Source: Paracoccus salipaludis
GTDB taxonomy: Bacteria; Pseudomonadota; Alphaproteobacteria; Rhodobacterales; Rhodobacteraceae
DNA: 64,000 nt
Assembly: GCF_002287065.1 (NCBI RefSeq)
Contig: NZ_NSJZ01000003.1
Location: 1-64,000 of the forward strand
Reading direction: 5' to 3'
The notes under the pieces are model-generated. The model saw only the letters and a program-made list of their open reading frames with translations, did no database searches and was not told the origin of the DNA. Positions 16,382-26,130 of the stretch are shown here, in pieces (positions within the stretch are counted from its first letter, which is position 1; each line of letters opens with the position of its first letter). Made by a program: the position numbers and the translations under genes.

Positions 16382-17017
16382 CTAGCCTTGGGCCGCCATC
16401 ACGAAGTCGCGGATCAGCGCGGGGTCCTTCTGCCCCGGCGCCGCCTCGACCCCGGAGGAGACATCCACGACTGACGCGCCGGTCAGCCGCACCGCCTCGG
16501 CCACATTCGCGGGTGTCAGGCCCCCCGCGAGCATCCACGGCTTCAGCAGCCGTCGCCCCGCAAGCAGCCGCCAGTCGAAGGACAGCCCATTGCCGCCGGG
16601 CAGGGCCGCATCGGGCGGGGCCTTGGCGTCCACCAGCAGCAGGTCCGCGACAAGCCCGTAGTCCCAGAGCGCATCCAGGTCCGACGGCACGGAGATCCCC
16701 ACGGCCTTCATCACCGGAAGACCGGTGCGCGCCTTCACCTCGGCCACCCGCGCGGGCGTTTCGCTGCCATGAAGCTGGATGATGTCCAGCGGCACCCGGT
16801 CCAGCACCGCGTCCAGCGCCGCATCGTCGGGGCTCACGAACAGCCCGACGCGGGCCACCCCCGGCGGCGCCTCGGCGGCCAAGGCGGCGGCATCCCCGAC
16901 CGACAGGTTGCGGGGCGACTTGGGAAAGAAGACAAAGCCCGCATAGCGCGCACCGGCCTCGGCCACGGCGGAAAGGTCCGCCGGCCGGGTGATGCCGCAG
17001 ATCTTGACCTGGGCCAT
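16382..17017 (-). CDS. trpF: TrpF, phosphoribosylanthranilate isomerase
   Basis: TrpF isomerises phosphoribosylanthranilate to CdRP, the third step of tryptophan synthesis. The 211-residue TIM-barrel protein begins AQVKICGITR with the catalytic Cys, has FVFFPKSPRNLS for phosphate binding, QLHGSETPA, LLVDAK with the catalytic Asp, and LAGGLTPANVAEA plus DVSSGVE at the C-terminus. Between the lapA-like gene and trpF only 3 bp remain, so the run ihfB - lapA-like - trpF - trpB may be one transcript. Confidence 0.96.
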   Translation of the reverse strand: MAQVKICGITRPADLSAVAEAGARYAGFVFFPKSPRNLSVGDAAALAAEAPPGVARVGLFVSPDDAALDAVLDRVPLDIIQLHGSETPARVAEVKARTGLPVMKAVGISVPSDLDALWDYGLVADLLLVDAKAPPDAALPGGNGLSFDWRLLAGRRLLKPWMLAGGLTPANVAEAVRLTGASVVDVSSGVEAAPGQKDPALIRDFVMAAQG

Positions 17018-17020
17018 CGG

Positions 17021-17452
17021 TCAGCGGCGCGCGGGCAGCGTGGCCGAAGTGGCGGGCAGGGCCGTGTTGGCCGCGGCGGGCGTGGGGGCAGGCGCAGGCC
17101 CGGGCTTGGGCGCGTCGAGGATCGCCAGAACCTCGTCACGCGGCGCATGATGCGTCACGCGCAGGCCGCGGACCTCGCGTTCCAGCACCTGCAGATCATG
17201 CGCGCGTCGCGCGGATTCCTGCCGCACGGCGGTTTCGCGCATCCATTCCCAGATCAGCCCCAGGATCATGCCCGCGAGCAGCGCCAGGATGATGACCAGG
17301 AACAGCGGCATCTGCACCTGCCAGTCGCCGCCCATGTAGCGGTCCAGCCGCCCCGGAAACAGGCTGACCGTGACCAGCTGCCGGTTGGCCAGCGCCACCC
17401 CGACCAGGATGATGGCCAGCAGCGCGACAAGCAGCATGCGGACATAGCGCAT
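17021..17452 (-). CDS. LapA-domain (DUF1049) inner-membrane protein
   Basis: A 143-residue protein with two membrane helices: residues about 3-22 (RYVRMLLVALLAIILVGVALANRQLVTVSLFP, where the NRQLVTVSLFP turn is the LapA signature) and about 48-70 (MPLFLVIILALLAGMILGLIWEWMR). A basic coiled stretch follows and then a Pro/Ala-rich tail. In gammaproteobacteria LapA works with LapB in controlling lipopolysaccharide synthesis; whether this holds here is not known. The ATG at 17452 is chosen because it places the first helix at the N-terminus; an earlier in-frame start at 17512 would add 20 polar residues. It lies between ihfB and trpF. Confidence 0.82.
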   Translation of the reverse strand: MRYVRMLLVALLAIILVGVALANRQLVTVSLFPGRLDRYMGGDWQVQMPLFLVIILALLAGMILGLIWEWMRETAVRQESARRAHDLQVLEREVRGLRVTHHAPRDEVLAILDAPKPGPAPAPTPAAANTALPATSATLPARR

Positions 17453-17551
17453 CGGAAGGACCTTTTCCTGCGGACCCCGAAGGGCCGGTTGAGCGGCCTC
17501 AATTTCCCTCATCGCGGCGGCGGGCGCAACCGCCTCGCGGGGCGCGGCGTG

Positions 17552-17848
17552 TCACCCGTCCGAGTTGTCCAGCCCGTTCAGCCGGTCGCGCAGCAGCTTG
17601 CCGGTCTTGAAGAAGGGAACGTGCTTTTCATCGACCTGGACCGATTCCCCGGTGCGGGGATTGCGGCCCTGACGGGACTGGCGCTGCTTGACGGAAAAGG
17701 CGCCGAAGCCGCGCAGCTCGACCCGTTCGCCCCGCGACATGGCCGAGATGATCTCGTCGAAGACCGTGGCGACGATCCGTTCGACATCGCGCTGAAAGAG
17801 GTGGGGGTTTTCCTCGGCGATCTTCTGGATCAATTCGGAACGGATCAT
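17552..17848 (-). CDS. ihfB: Integration host factor subunit beta
   Basis: A 98-residue DNA-bending protein of the HU/IHF family. It has [17 protein letters not shown], the beta-subunit-type helix region, [30 protein letters not shown] with the DNA-intercalating Pro in the arm, and [17 protein letters not shown] at the C-terminus. With the alpha subunit it bends DNA at promoters and recombination sites. Its place after rpsA on the same strand is the usual order, which supports the beta rather than the HU assignment. Confidence 0.94.
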   Translation of the reverse strand: MIRSELIQKIAEENPHLFQRDVERIVATVFDEIISAMSRGERVELRGFGAFSVKQRQSRQGRNPRTGESVQVDEKHVPFFKTGKLLRDRLNGLDNSDG

Positions 17849-17963
17849 GGTCGCCCTGTTCTATCTTTGGCTTGGTCCGCGCGCGGCAATGGCATGGGTT
17901 CCCAACGCGACCGGACTGATAAGGTTGCAGGTTTTCTGCGCCAACTCCACCCCTTGCCGCATG

Positions 17964-17992
17964 AGAAAGGCCGCCCCCCGGAAGGGACGGCC
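17964..17992 (-). terminator. Rho-independent terminator of rpsA
   Basis: Stem of 9 bp with one G-T pair (17969-17977 and 17984-17992), 6-base loop, followed on the minus strand by TTTCTC. It lies 24 bp past the rpsA stop and before ihfB, so ihfB probably also has its own promoter. Confidence 0.7.
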
Positions 17993-18016
17993 CGAAGGTG
18001 CAGGCAAGCAGGTCGC

Positions 18017-19696
18017 TCAGCCGCGGCGGTTCAGCGCCGCGCCGAGGATGTCGCCCAGCGAGGCGCCCGAGTCGGACGAGCCATACTGGTCGATCGCTTC
18101 CTTTTCCTCGGCGATCTCGCGGGCCTTGATCGACAGGCCGAGACGGCGGGTCTTGGTGTCGATGTTGGTCACGCGCACATCGACCTTGTCGCCGACCGAG
18201 AAACGCTCGGGGCGCTGGTCCTGGCGGTCGCGGGCCAGATCCGAGCGGCGGATGAACGACTTGACGCCGTTGTATTCCACCTCGATCCCGCCGTCCTCGA
18301 TCGCGGTGACGGTGGCGGTGACGACATCGCCCCGCTTCACGCCGTCAACGGCCTCGGACATGGTGTCGTTTTCCAGCGCCTTGATGGACAGCGAGATGCG
18401 CTCCTTGTCCACGTCGACTTCCTGGACCACCGCGCGGACGACGTCGCCCTTGCGGTAGTTCTGGATGGCGTCCTCGCCACGCTGGTCCCACGACAGGTCG
18501 GACAGGTGGACCATGCCGTCGATGTCGCCTTCCAGGCCCACGAACAGACCGAACTCGGTGATGTTCTTGACCTCGCCCTCGATGGGGGTGCCGGCCGGGT
18601 GGGTTTCGGCGAAGACTTCCCACGGGTTGCGCTGGGTCTGCTTGAGGCCCAGGCTCACGCGGCGCTTCTGCTCGTCGATCTCCAGCACCATGACGTCCAC
18701 TTCCTGCGAGGTGGAGACGATCTTGCCGGGATGGACGTTCTTCTTGGTCCAGGACATTTCCGAAACGTGGACCAGACCCTCGACACCGGCTTCCAGCTCG
18801 ACGAACGCGCCGTAGTCGGTGATGTTGGTCACGCGGCCCTTGTGGACCGAGCCGATCGGGAACTTCTCGGCCACCGTGTCCCACGGATCGGACTGGAGCT
18901 GCTTCATGCCCAGGCTGATGCGGTGGGTGTCCTTGTTGATCTTGACGACCTGGACCTTGACGGTCTCGCCGATCGACAGGATCTCGGACGGGTGGTTCAC
19001 GCGGCGCCACGCCATGTCGGTGACGTGCAGCAGGCCGTCCACACCACCCAGGTCGACAAAGGCGCCGTATTCGGTGATGTTCTTGACGACGCCGTCAACC
19101 ACCTGACCTTCGTGCAGGTTCGAGATGACCTCGGCGCGCTGTTCGGCGCGGCTTTCTTCCAGGATGGCGCGGCGCGACACGACGATGTTGCCGCGGCGGC
19201 GGTCCATCTTGAGGATCTGGAAGGGCTGCTTCAGACCCATCAGCGGGCCGGCGTCGCGCACGGGGCGGACGTCAACCTGCGAGCCGGGCAGGAAGGCCAC
19301 GGCGCCGCCCAGATCGACGGTGAAGCCACCCTTGACGCGGCCGAAGATGGCGCCTTCGACGCGCTCTTCCTTGGCGTAGGCCTGCTCCAGGCGGTCCCAG
19401 GCTTCCTCGCGGCGGGCCTTCTCGCGCGAGATCGAAGCCTCGCCGCGGGCGTTTTCCACGCGGTCCAGATAGACCTCGACCTCGTCGCCGACCTTCAGGT
19501 TCGGCTCTTCGCCCGGATTGGCGAATTCCTTCAGATCGACGCGGCCTTCCATCTTGTAGCCGACGTCGATGATGGCCTGGCCCGCCTCGATGGCGATGAC
19601 CCGGCCCTTGACAACCGAACCTTCGTCCGGGGTGTCGATCTCGAAGCTTTCGTTGAGGAGGGCTTCGAATTCCTCCATGGATGCTTGTTTCGCCAT
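18017..19696 (-). CDS. rpsA: Ribosomal protein S1
   Basis: S1 binds mRNA and brings it to the 30S subunit. The 559-residue product contains six S1 (OB-fold) repeats, recognisable by recurring G-x-V-x2-I-x2-YGAFV-x-L and ISLGMKQ/VSLGLKQ segments; repeats 3-5 are the most alike (for example NITEYGAFVDLGGVDGLLHVTDM, NITDYGAFVELEAGVEGLVHVSEM by position). It starts MAKQASMEEFEALLNES, the alphaproteobacterial N-terminus; upstream in-frame codons look like leader sequence. A sigma70-like promoter lies about 150 bp ahead, giving a long 5' leader, consistent with the autogenous control known for rpsA. Confidence 0.97.
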   Translation of the reverse strand: MAKQASMEEFEALLNESFEIDTPDEGSVVKGRVIAIEAGQAIIDVGYKMEGRVDLKEFANPGEEPNLKVGDEVEVYLDRVENARGEASISREKARREEAWDRLEQAYAKEERVEGAIFGRVKGGFTVDLGGAVAFLPGSQVDVRPVRDAGPLMGLKQPFQILKMDRRRGNIVVSRRAILEESRAEQRAEVISNLHEGQVVDGVVKNITEYGAFVDLGGVDGLLHVTDMAWRRVNHPSEILSIGETVKVQVVKINKDTHRISLGMKQLQSDPWDTVAEKFPIGSVHKGRVTNITDYGAFVELEAGVEGLVHVSEMSWTKKNVHPGKIVSTSQEVDVMVLEIDEQKRRVSLGLKQTQRNPWEVFAETHPAGTPIEGEVKNITEFGLFVGLEGDIDGMVHLSDLSWDQRGEDAIQNYRKGDVVRAVVQEVDVDKERISLSIKALENDTMSEAVDGVKRGDVVTATVTAIEDGGIEVEYNGVKSFIRRSDLARDRQDQRPERFSVGDKVDVRVTNIDTKTRRLGLSIKAREIAEEKEAIDQYGSSDSGASLGDILGAALNRRG

Positions 19697-19843
19697 TCGG
19701 CAGGTGTGTCCTTTAGTCGGGTTGCTGGCCAAGCGGTTGGCTCCGCCGGTCTGCCCTGCGTAACGCGAAAGGGTCGCAGCACAACGCCCGACCCGTTCCA
19801 AAGCGGCCTGTTCTGGCCATGTCGTTCACAAGACTTAGGCGCG

Positions 19844-19872
19844 CATATAAGCGAAACCCGGGCCTCTGGCAA
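19844..19872 (-). promoter_or_regulatory. Sigma70-like promoter of rpsA
   Basis: On the minus strand TTGCCA (19867-19872) and TATATG (19844-19849) are spaced by 17 bases. Initiation here would give a leader of about 140 nt before the rpsA ATG. Confidence 0.55.
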
Positions 19873-19876
19873 GGGA

Positions 19877-20776
19877 TCAGCCCCGCAGCCGGTCCGAGAT
19901 GCGTTGGGTGGCCGTGTTGCTTTCCGGGGTGTCGAAGATCGGATAAACATGCAGCCCGCCGGGGCAGAGCGTCAGGTCCACCCGGACGCCCGCCGCCCGC
20001 ATCCTTTCCGCCAGCGCCTCGACCTGGGGGCGCAGCATGTCGCGGGTGCCCTGGTACAGGTCGGTCGGCGGCAGGCCCGCCATCTCGCCGTTGATGGGGC
20101 TGAGGCGGGGGTCGTGCGGGACTACGCCGTTGGCCCAGGCCTCGCCCGCCAGCAGTGCGCCCGCACGGGCCAGCATGGGGTCGTCATGCCGGTGCTCGTG
20201 CACCTCGGGGTCGCTGCAGGTGATGTCTGCCCAGGGCGCGATCAGCACCAGCCGCCCCGGCAGCGACCGGCCCGTGTCCCTCAGGTGCATCGCGAAGGCC
20301 AGCGCCAGCCCGCCGCCCGCAGAGTCGCCCATCAGCGTGACGGGGCGGTCCGGGTGGCGCCGGGCGATCTCGGCCCAAAGCGCGTCCAGCAAGCCGTAAG
20401 CGTGGCGGAAGTCGTGCCGGGGCGCGAGCCCGTAAAGCGGCACCTCGACCACGGCGCCGCCGCGGGCCAGCGTCGTCAGGAACTGCCAGTGCGGCGGGGC
20501 GATGCCGCAGACATAGGCGCCGCCGTGCAGGTAAAGGATCAAGGGCGCGTCCGGGGCCGCGTCCTTCGGGGTGAGCGTCCAGACCGAGCGCCCCTGAAGC
20601 TTGCGCTCGGCCGTGTCCAGTTCCTGCCGCGTCCGCCGGGGCAGGGGAAAGTCCCGGGACAACAGCCCGGTTGCCATCAGCGCGCGGATCAGCCGGGGAC
20701 GGCGCGCGAAGGGCTGAATGGCAAGGCGGGCCATCCGGCCCAGCCGTCGCATCTCGGGCGAGCCGGCGCCGCTCAT
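19877..20776 (-). CDS. Alpha/beta-hydrolase of the hormone-sensitive-lipase type
   Basis: A 299-residue esterase/lipase-like enzyme. It has the oxyanion-hole motif LYLHGGAYVCG, the nucleophile elbow MGDSAGGGLALAF with catalytic Ser, an acid candidate in YQGTRDMLRPQ, and the closing His in GGLHVYPIF. This is the HSL (family IV) arrangement; short acyl esters are the usual substrates, but the natural one is unknown. There is no signal peptide. The ATG at 20776 is 25 bp after the MFS transporter stop, so the two are probably co-transcribed. An upstream in-frame start would add 26 residues with no similarity. Confidence 0.87.
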   Translation of the reverse strand: MSGAGSPEMRRLGRMARLAIQPFARRPRLIRALMATGLLSRDFPLPRRTRQELDTAERKLQGRSVWTLTPKDAAPDAPLILYLHGGAYVCGIAPPHWQFLTTLARGGAVVEVPLYGLAPRHDFRHAYGLLDALWAEIARRHPDRPVTLMGDSAGGGLALAFAMHLRDTGRSLPGRLVLIAPWADITCSDPEVHEHRHDDPMLARAGALLAGEAWANGVVPHDPRLSPINGEMAGLPPTDLYQGTRDMLRPQVEALAERMRAAGVRVDLTLCPGGLHVYPIFDTPESNTATQRISDRLRG

Positions 20777-20801
20777 GGTGCGGTGGCCTTCGGGCAAGGG
20801 G

Positions 20802-22088
20802 TCATGACGTGGTCCTTCCAGCCGGCCGGTGCCGGGATCGCCGGGCCCGGACAAAGATCGCCAGCGCCACCAGCATCATCGCGGCAGCGGCCAGGAACGG
20901 CATCCCCGGCGCATAGATCAGGGTGTTCTCGCGCGTGAAGAAGGCGAAGATCGCGGTCATGATCAGTGGCGAGACGCCCATCGCGATGGCCGCGACCGAG
21001 GACAGGACGCCCTGCAACTCTCCCTGCTGGTCGTCGCGGGCGAGGTTCGACATGATCTGCTGAAGCGCCGGGCCGCCCAGGCCCGCGATCGCGGCAAGCG
21101 GCGTCAGCGCCATGGCCCACAGAGGGCTGGTCACGAAGCCGTAGAAGACGAAGGCCGCGATCTCCAGCACGAAGCCCAGCACCACCGTGCGTCCCGGCCC
21201 GAAGCGCCGGATGGCGGGGCCGACCAGCACGCCCTGCACGAAGGCGATGGCGATGCCGAAGGCCGCCAGCGACAGCCCGATATGAAGCGGGTCCCAGCCG
21301 AAGCGGGCCTTGCCGAAGAAGCTCCAGACCGCCGGATAGACATAGCCCGCGAGGTTGAACAGAGCGAAGACGGCCAGCAGCGGCGCGATCCCCGGCAGCT
21401 TGCCCACGGCCGAGAAGGACGCCAGCGGATTGGCCCGGCGCCAGCTGAAGGGACGCCGGATCGACCGCATGACCGTTTCGGGCAGGACGAAATAGCCGAA
21501 CACCATGTTGGCGAAGGCGAGCCCGCCCGCGATCCAGAAGGGCGCCCGCAGGTCGATGGTCGAGGCGAGGCTGCCGATGACCGGTCCCAGCACGAAGCCC
21601 ACGCCGAAGGCCGCGCCGATCAGGCCGAAGTTGCGGCCCTTTTCCTCGGGCGTCGAGATGTCGGCCATATAGGCCGCCGCCGTCGCATGGGTCGCGGCCA
21701 GGATGCCGCCCACGATGCGGCCGATCAGGATCAGCGTGACGGTATGGGCGACCGCGAGCAGCACGTAGTCCAGCGTCATCACGAAGAGCGCCGTCAGCAT
21801 GACGGGCCTTCGGCCGTAGGCGTCCGAAAGGTTGCCCACGACGGGGCCGAACAGGAACTGCATCGCGGCATAGGCCGTGCCGAGGATGCCGCCCCAGACG
21901 GCGGCGCCGGACAGGTTCTGGCCGGTCAGCTCCTCGAGCAGGTCGGGCATGACGGGGAAGATCAGCCCCATGCCGGTCGCGTCGATCAGCACCGTCAGCA
22001 GCACGAAAAGGCGCGCTGCCCGACCCGCCTTGCGGCGGAAGGCCGCGCGGCGCCGGTCTGCGCGGGTTCTGACGGAAATCTGGGACAT
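20802..22088 (-). CDS. MFS drug exporter of the TetA/TCR type
   Basis: A 428-residue major-facilitator transporter with about 12 membrane helices. The TetA-like features are FVLLTVLIDATGMGLIFPVMPDLL in helix 1, the loop motif GNLSDAYGRRPVMLTAL (G-x3-D-x2-GRR), and GRIVGGILAATHATAAAYMADI in helices 4-5. These are proton-driven exporters of drugs or metabolites; similarity to TetA does not by itself mean tetracycline resistance. The start is the ATG reading MSQISVRTRAD; the longer frame upstream is antisense-like sequence. The esterase gene follows 25 bp downstream. Confidence 0.88.
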   Translation of the reverse strand: MSQISVRTRADRRRAAFRRKAGRAARLFVLLTVLIDATGMGLIFPVMPDLLEELTGQNLSGAAVWGGILGTAYAAMQFLFGPVVGNLSDAYGRRPVMLTALFVMTLDYVLLAVAHTVTLILIGRIVGGILAATHATAAAYMADISTPEEKGRNFGLIGAAFGVGFVLGPVIGSLASTIDLRAPFWIAGGLAFANMVFGYFVLPETVMRSIRRPFSWRRANPLASFSAVGKLPGIAPLLAVFALFNLAGYVYPAVWSFFGKARFGWDPLHIGLSLAAFGIAIAFVQGVLVGPAIRRFGPGRTVVLGFVLEIAAFVFYGFVTSPLWAMALTPLAAIAGLGGPALQQIMSNLARDDQQGELQGVLSSVAAIAMGVSPLIMTAIFAFFTRENTLIYAPGMPFLAAAAMMLVALAIFVRARRSRHRPAGRTTS

Positions 22089-22156
22089 CGGGCACTCGCA
22101 GGGACGCTGGCGCCTCTCTGCCACGAACGGGGTGCGAGCGAAAGCGGCGCTGCCGC

Positions 22157-22669
22157 TCAGGGTTGAAGCCGGCCCTGGGCGGGGCGGATCAGGTCGGACA
22201 GCGCGGCGGCAAGGTCGGAGCGCAGACTGCGGCGCTCTTCGGGGCTGAGAAAGGCGCCCAGCTCGATCTCGCGGCGACCATCGGTCAGGGTCAGGTAATC
22301 CTCGACCGGACCGTCGCGACGCAGCGTCAGCCGCACCCAGTAGGGATTTCCCTGCCAGTTGCGGGACGGGCGGCCGGGATCGTGGCGGGTGACGGACATC
22401 CGCGCGGGGCTCAGCGCGACCTCCTCGAACGAGCCGCCGCCCTTCCAGCCGCGCTGGACCGCCCACCACAGCCCCGCCAGCGCCGCAAGCGCGAAGGGCA
22501 GCAGCCCCCACATGACGGCCGAGCCCACGACTGCCAGCATGGGCAGCGTTAGCGCCGCCGCCGCAAGCCCGATCACCCAGGCGAAGCCCTCGGGCGTCAG
22601 CGAGCGGTGGCGCCAGATCAGCAGGTGGCGGGTGCCATCGGGGTCGTCGGGCTGCCAGGCGTAGGGCAT
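22157..22669 (-). CDS. DUF2244-family membrane protein
   Basis: A 170-residue protein with two adjacent hydrophobic segments at about residues 28-67 (FAWVIGLAAAALTLPMLAVVGSAVMWGLLPFALAALAGLWW by position) and a cytoplasmic C-terminal half of beta-rich character, the DUF2244 layout. Features of that family are the N-terminal LLIWRHRSLTPEGF and WYWVRL-like NPYWVRLTL. Function is unknown, but the family is often encoded beside respiratory oxidase genes in alphaproteobacteria, as here next to ctaD. The ctaD terminator lies between the two genes. Confidence 0.8.
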   Translation of the reverse strand: MPYAWQPDDPDGTRHLLIWRHRSLTPEGFAWVIGLAAAALTLPMLAVVGSAVMWGLLPFALAALAGLWWAVQRGWKGGGSFEEVALSPARMSVTRHDPGRPSRNWQGNPYWVRLTLRRDGPVEDYLTLTDGRREIELGAFLSPEERRSLRSDLAAALSDLIRPAQGRLQP

Positions 22670-22696
22670 GGGGTCAGCATCCGGAATCTGCGACGG

Positions 22697-22723
22697 AAAA
22701 CGGCCCCGGATCGCTCCGGGGCC
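22697..22723 (-). terminator. Rho-independent terminator of ctaD
   Basis: Perfect 9-bp stem (ggccccgga / tccggggcc) with a 4-base loop, followed on the minus strand by GTTTTCC. It lies 22 bp past the ctaD stop. Confidence 0.85.
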
Positions 22724-22744
22724 GCGGGGTTCAGGTTCGAGGGA

Positions 22745-24436
<1,692 letters not shown>

Positions 24437-24538
24437 TCAGAATCGTGCCGTCGCGGCGGCTGGCCGTGCGGACTGGCTGAGGCCGTTCTAGATCAGGATT
24501 CCGGTTGCGGCAATGCGTCGCGCAAGGGGCCGTGCGAC

Positions 24539-24571
24539 AAAAAAGCCCCGCCCGCAGGCGCGGACGGGGGC
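24539..24571 (-). terminator. Strong rho-independent terminator of cycA
   Basis: Minus-strand stem of about 10 bp with one G-T pair (arms at 24560-24570 and 24545-24555), 4-base loop, then six consecutive T (plus-strand A run 24539-24544). It separates cycA from ctaD. Confidence 0.9.
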
Positions 24572-24613
24572 AGGATGGAACCGTCCCTCAGGGACGGGAA
24601 CGGCAGCGCCGCG

Positions 24614-25177
24614 TCAGTTCGTGGCCGCAGCCGGAGCCGCCGGAGCCGCCGCAGCCGGAGCCGCCGGAGCCGCTGTATCGCCGCCGGCCGGCGCAGCGTC
24701 GGCGGCCGGGGCCGCGCCAGCCGCCGGGGCCGCGCCCGCAGCGCCGGCATCGGGCGAGTGCTGCGCCAGGAAGGCCACGACGTCGGCCTGGTGCTTGGCC
24801 AGCTTGAAGGTCATCTTCGACTTCGCGGCCTTGTCGCCGGTGTGTTTCTTCACATAGGCGGTCGGGTCGGTGACATAGGCGATCAGGTGCTCGGCGTCCC
24901 AGACATGGTCGGGATTCTTCTCGGCCAGTTCGATCAGGCCCTCGCCATACTTGTAGCCTTCTTCGGCGGCATAGGGGCGGCCGACCACGCCATACAGGTT
25001 GGGTCCGGTCTTTCCGCCTTTCACGATGTCTGTGCCGTCCGGCGCCTGGATCATGTGGCAAGCCTTGCACTTCTTGAACTCCGCCTCGCCCTTGGCGGCA
25101 TCGCCGGCCGCGTCCTGAGCCAGCGCGGGCATGGCAAGGGCGAAGGTCGCGAGAGTGGCAAGCAGGCTGGTCTTCAT
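24614..25177 (-). CDS. cycA: Cytochrome c550-type electron carrier
   Basis: A 187-residue periplasmic class I cytochrome c. After a signal peptide (MKTSLLATLATFALAMPALA) the mature part has the heme site CKACH, the family stretch MIQAPDGTDIVKGGKTGPNLYGVVGRPYA, and a distal Met ligand in KSKMTFKL. The sequence around the heme site is very close to Paracoccus denitrificans cytochrome c550, which passes electrons to the aa3 oxidase. The C-terminus carries an unusually long Ala/Pro-rich tail of about 47 residues (from about residue 141). Placement directly upstream of ctaD fits its role. The ATG at 25177 is followed at once by the signal peptide, which fixes the start. Confidence 0.95.
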   Translation of the reverse strand: MKTSLLATLATFALAMPALAQDAAGDAAKGEAEFKKCKACHMIQAPDGTDIVKGGKTGPNLYGVVGRPYAAEEGYKYGEGLIELAEKNPDHVWDAEHLIAYVTDPTAYVKKHTGDKAAKSKMTFKLAKHQADVVAFLAQHSPDAGAAGAAPAAGAAPAADAAPAGGDTAAPAAPAAAAPAAPAAATN

Positions 25178-25276
25178 CGGATCGTCCTTCCTCAACGGAT
25201 CATTCGTGACGAGAGCGGTCTCTCTCTCTCTGGCGCAGGGCATATCATCCCACGCGTTTCCGCAAGAGAACAAAGG

Positions 25277-25993
25277 TCATAGATCCGGATTTGGTTCACC
25301 GAGGACCTTGCAAAAGCTGGTCATCAGCGCGTGATCCAGGTCGGCCAACGTCACCGGCAGGCCGAGATCGACAAGGCTGGTCACGCCATGGCCGCTGATC
25401 CCGCAGGGCACGATGCCCCCGTAATGCGACAGGTCCGGCTCGACGTTGATCGAGATGCCGTGGAAGCTGACCCAGCGGCGCAGCTTGATGCCGATGGCGG
25501 CGATCTTGTCCTCGCGCACCGAGCCGTCCGGCAGGGGGGCCTTGTCAGGCCGGGCGATCCAGACACCGACGCGGCCCTCGCGGATCTCGCCCCGCAGCCC
25601 GAACTCGGCCAGGGCGGCGATCACCCAGGCTTCCAGCGACTGGACAAAGGCGCGGATGTCGCGGCCGCGGCGGTTGAGGTCCAGCATGACATAGGCCACG
25701 CGCTGGCCGGGCCCGTGATAGGTGTATTGCCCGCCCCGTCCCGTCGGAAAGACCGGGAATCGGCCCGGATCGGTCAGGTCCTCGGGCCGGGCCGAGGTGC
25801 CCGCCGTGTAAAGCGGCGGATGCTCGACCAGCCAGACGGCCTCGGGCGCTTCGCCCGCCTGGATGGCTGCGACTCGCGCCTCCATCCACGCAACCGCCTC
25901 GGGGTGGGGGATCAGGCCGGGGGTCAGCAGCCATTCGGGGCCGGGCCGGAGAAAGGGCAGGCGCTGCGTGTCGGGGGTAGGAAGGTCGCTCAT
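25277..25993 (-). CDS. lipB: LipB, octanoyl-[acyl-carrier protein]:protein octanoyltransferase
   Basis: LipB moves octanoyl groups from acyl carrier protein to lipoyl domains, the first step of endogenous lipoate attachment. The 238-residue product has [16 protein letters not shown], the signature [19 protein letters not shown], the catalytic Lys in [17 protein letters not shown], and the catalytic Cys in [14 protein letters not shown]. The ATG reading [10 protein letters not shown] is chosen by family length. It lies 99 bp upstream of the cycA start on the same strand. One dispersed-repeat copy lies between it and the acyltransferase gene. Confidence 0.95.
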   Translation of the reverse strand: MSDLPTPDTQRLPFLRPGPEWLLTPGLIPHPEAVAWMEARVAAIQAGEAPEAVWLVEHPPLYTAGTSARPEDLTDPGRFPVFPTGRGGQYTYHGPGQRVAYVMLDLNRRGRDIRAFVQSLEAWVIAALAEFGLRGEIREGRVGVWIARPDKAPLPDGSVREDKIAAIGIKLRRWVSFHGISINVEPDLSHYGGIVPCGISGHGVTSLVDLGLPVTLADLDHALMTSFCKVLGEPNPDL

Positions 25994-26060
25994 CACGCGC
26001 CACAGATGACGCCCGCCGCGCGGATGCGCAAGCGCGGGGGCCACCACGCCGCGCCAGCCC

Positions 26061-26108
26061 TTTCTTCTTTGCTCAAATATCCCGGGGCCCGGGGCAGCGC
26101 CCCGGTCC
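26061..26108 (-). repeat. Dispersed palindromic repeat, copy B
   Basis: On the minus strand: CCGGGGCGCTGCCCCGG (a GC-rich palindrome) followed by GGCCCCGGGATATTTGAGC and AAAGAAGAAA. It begins about 23 bp after the acyltransferase stop. The palindrome plus the A/T-containing segment match copy C at 44591-44639. It may act as an mRNA 3'-end element. Confidence 0.6.
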
Positions 26109-26130
26109 GGCGGTCCGGCCGGGCGAAAGG

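Noticed and set aside
16769..20938. Long plus-strand frame (about 1,390 codons) opposite trpF, ihfB and rpsA
   Set aside because: Antisense shadow of conserved genes; composition is typical of GC-rich complementary frames.
20802..22088. Tetracycline resistance gene
   Set aside because: The protein has TetA-type MFS motifs, but so do many housekeeping exporters; there is no tetR or mobile context.
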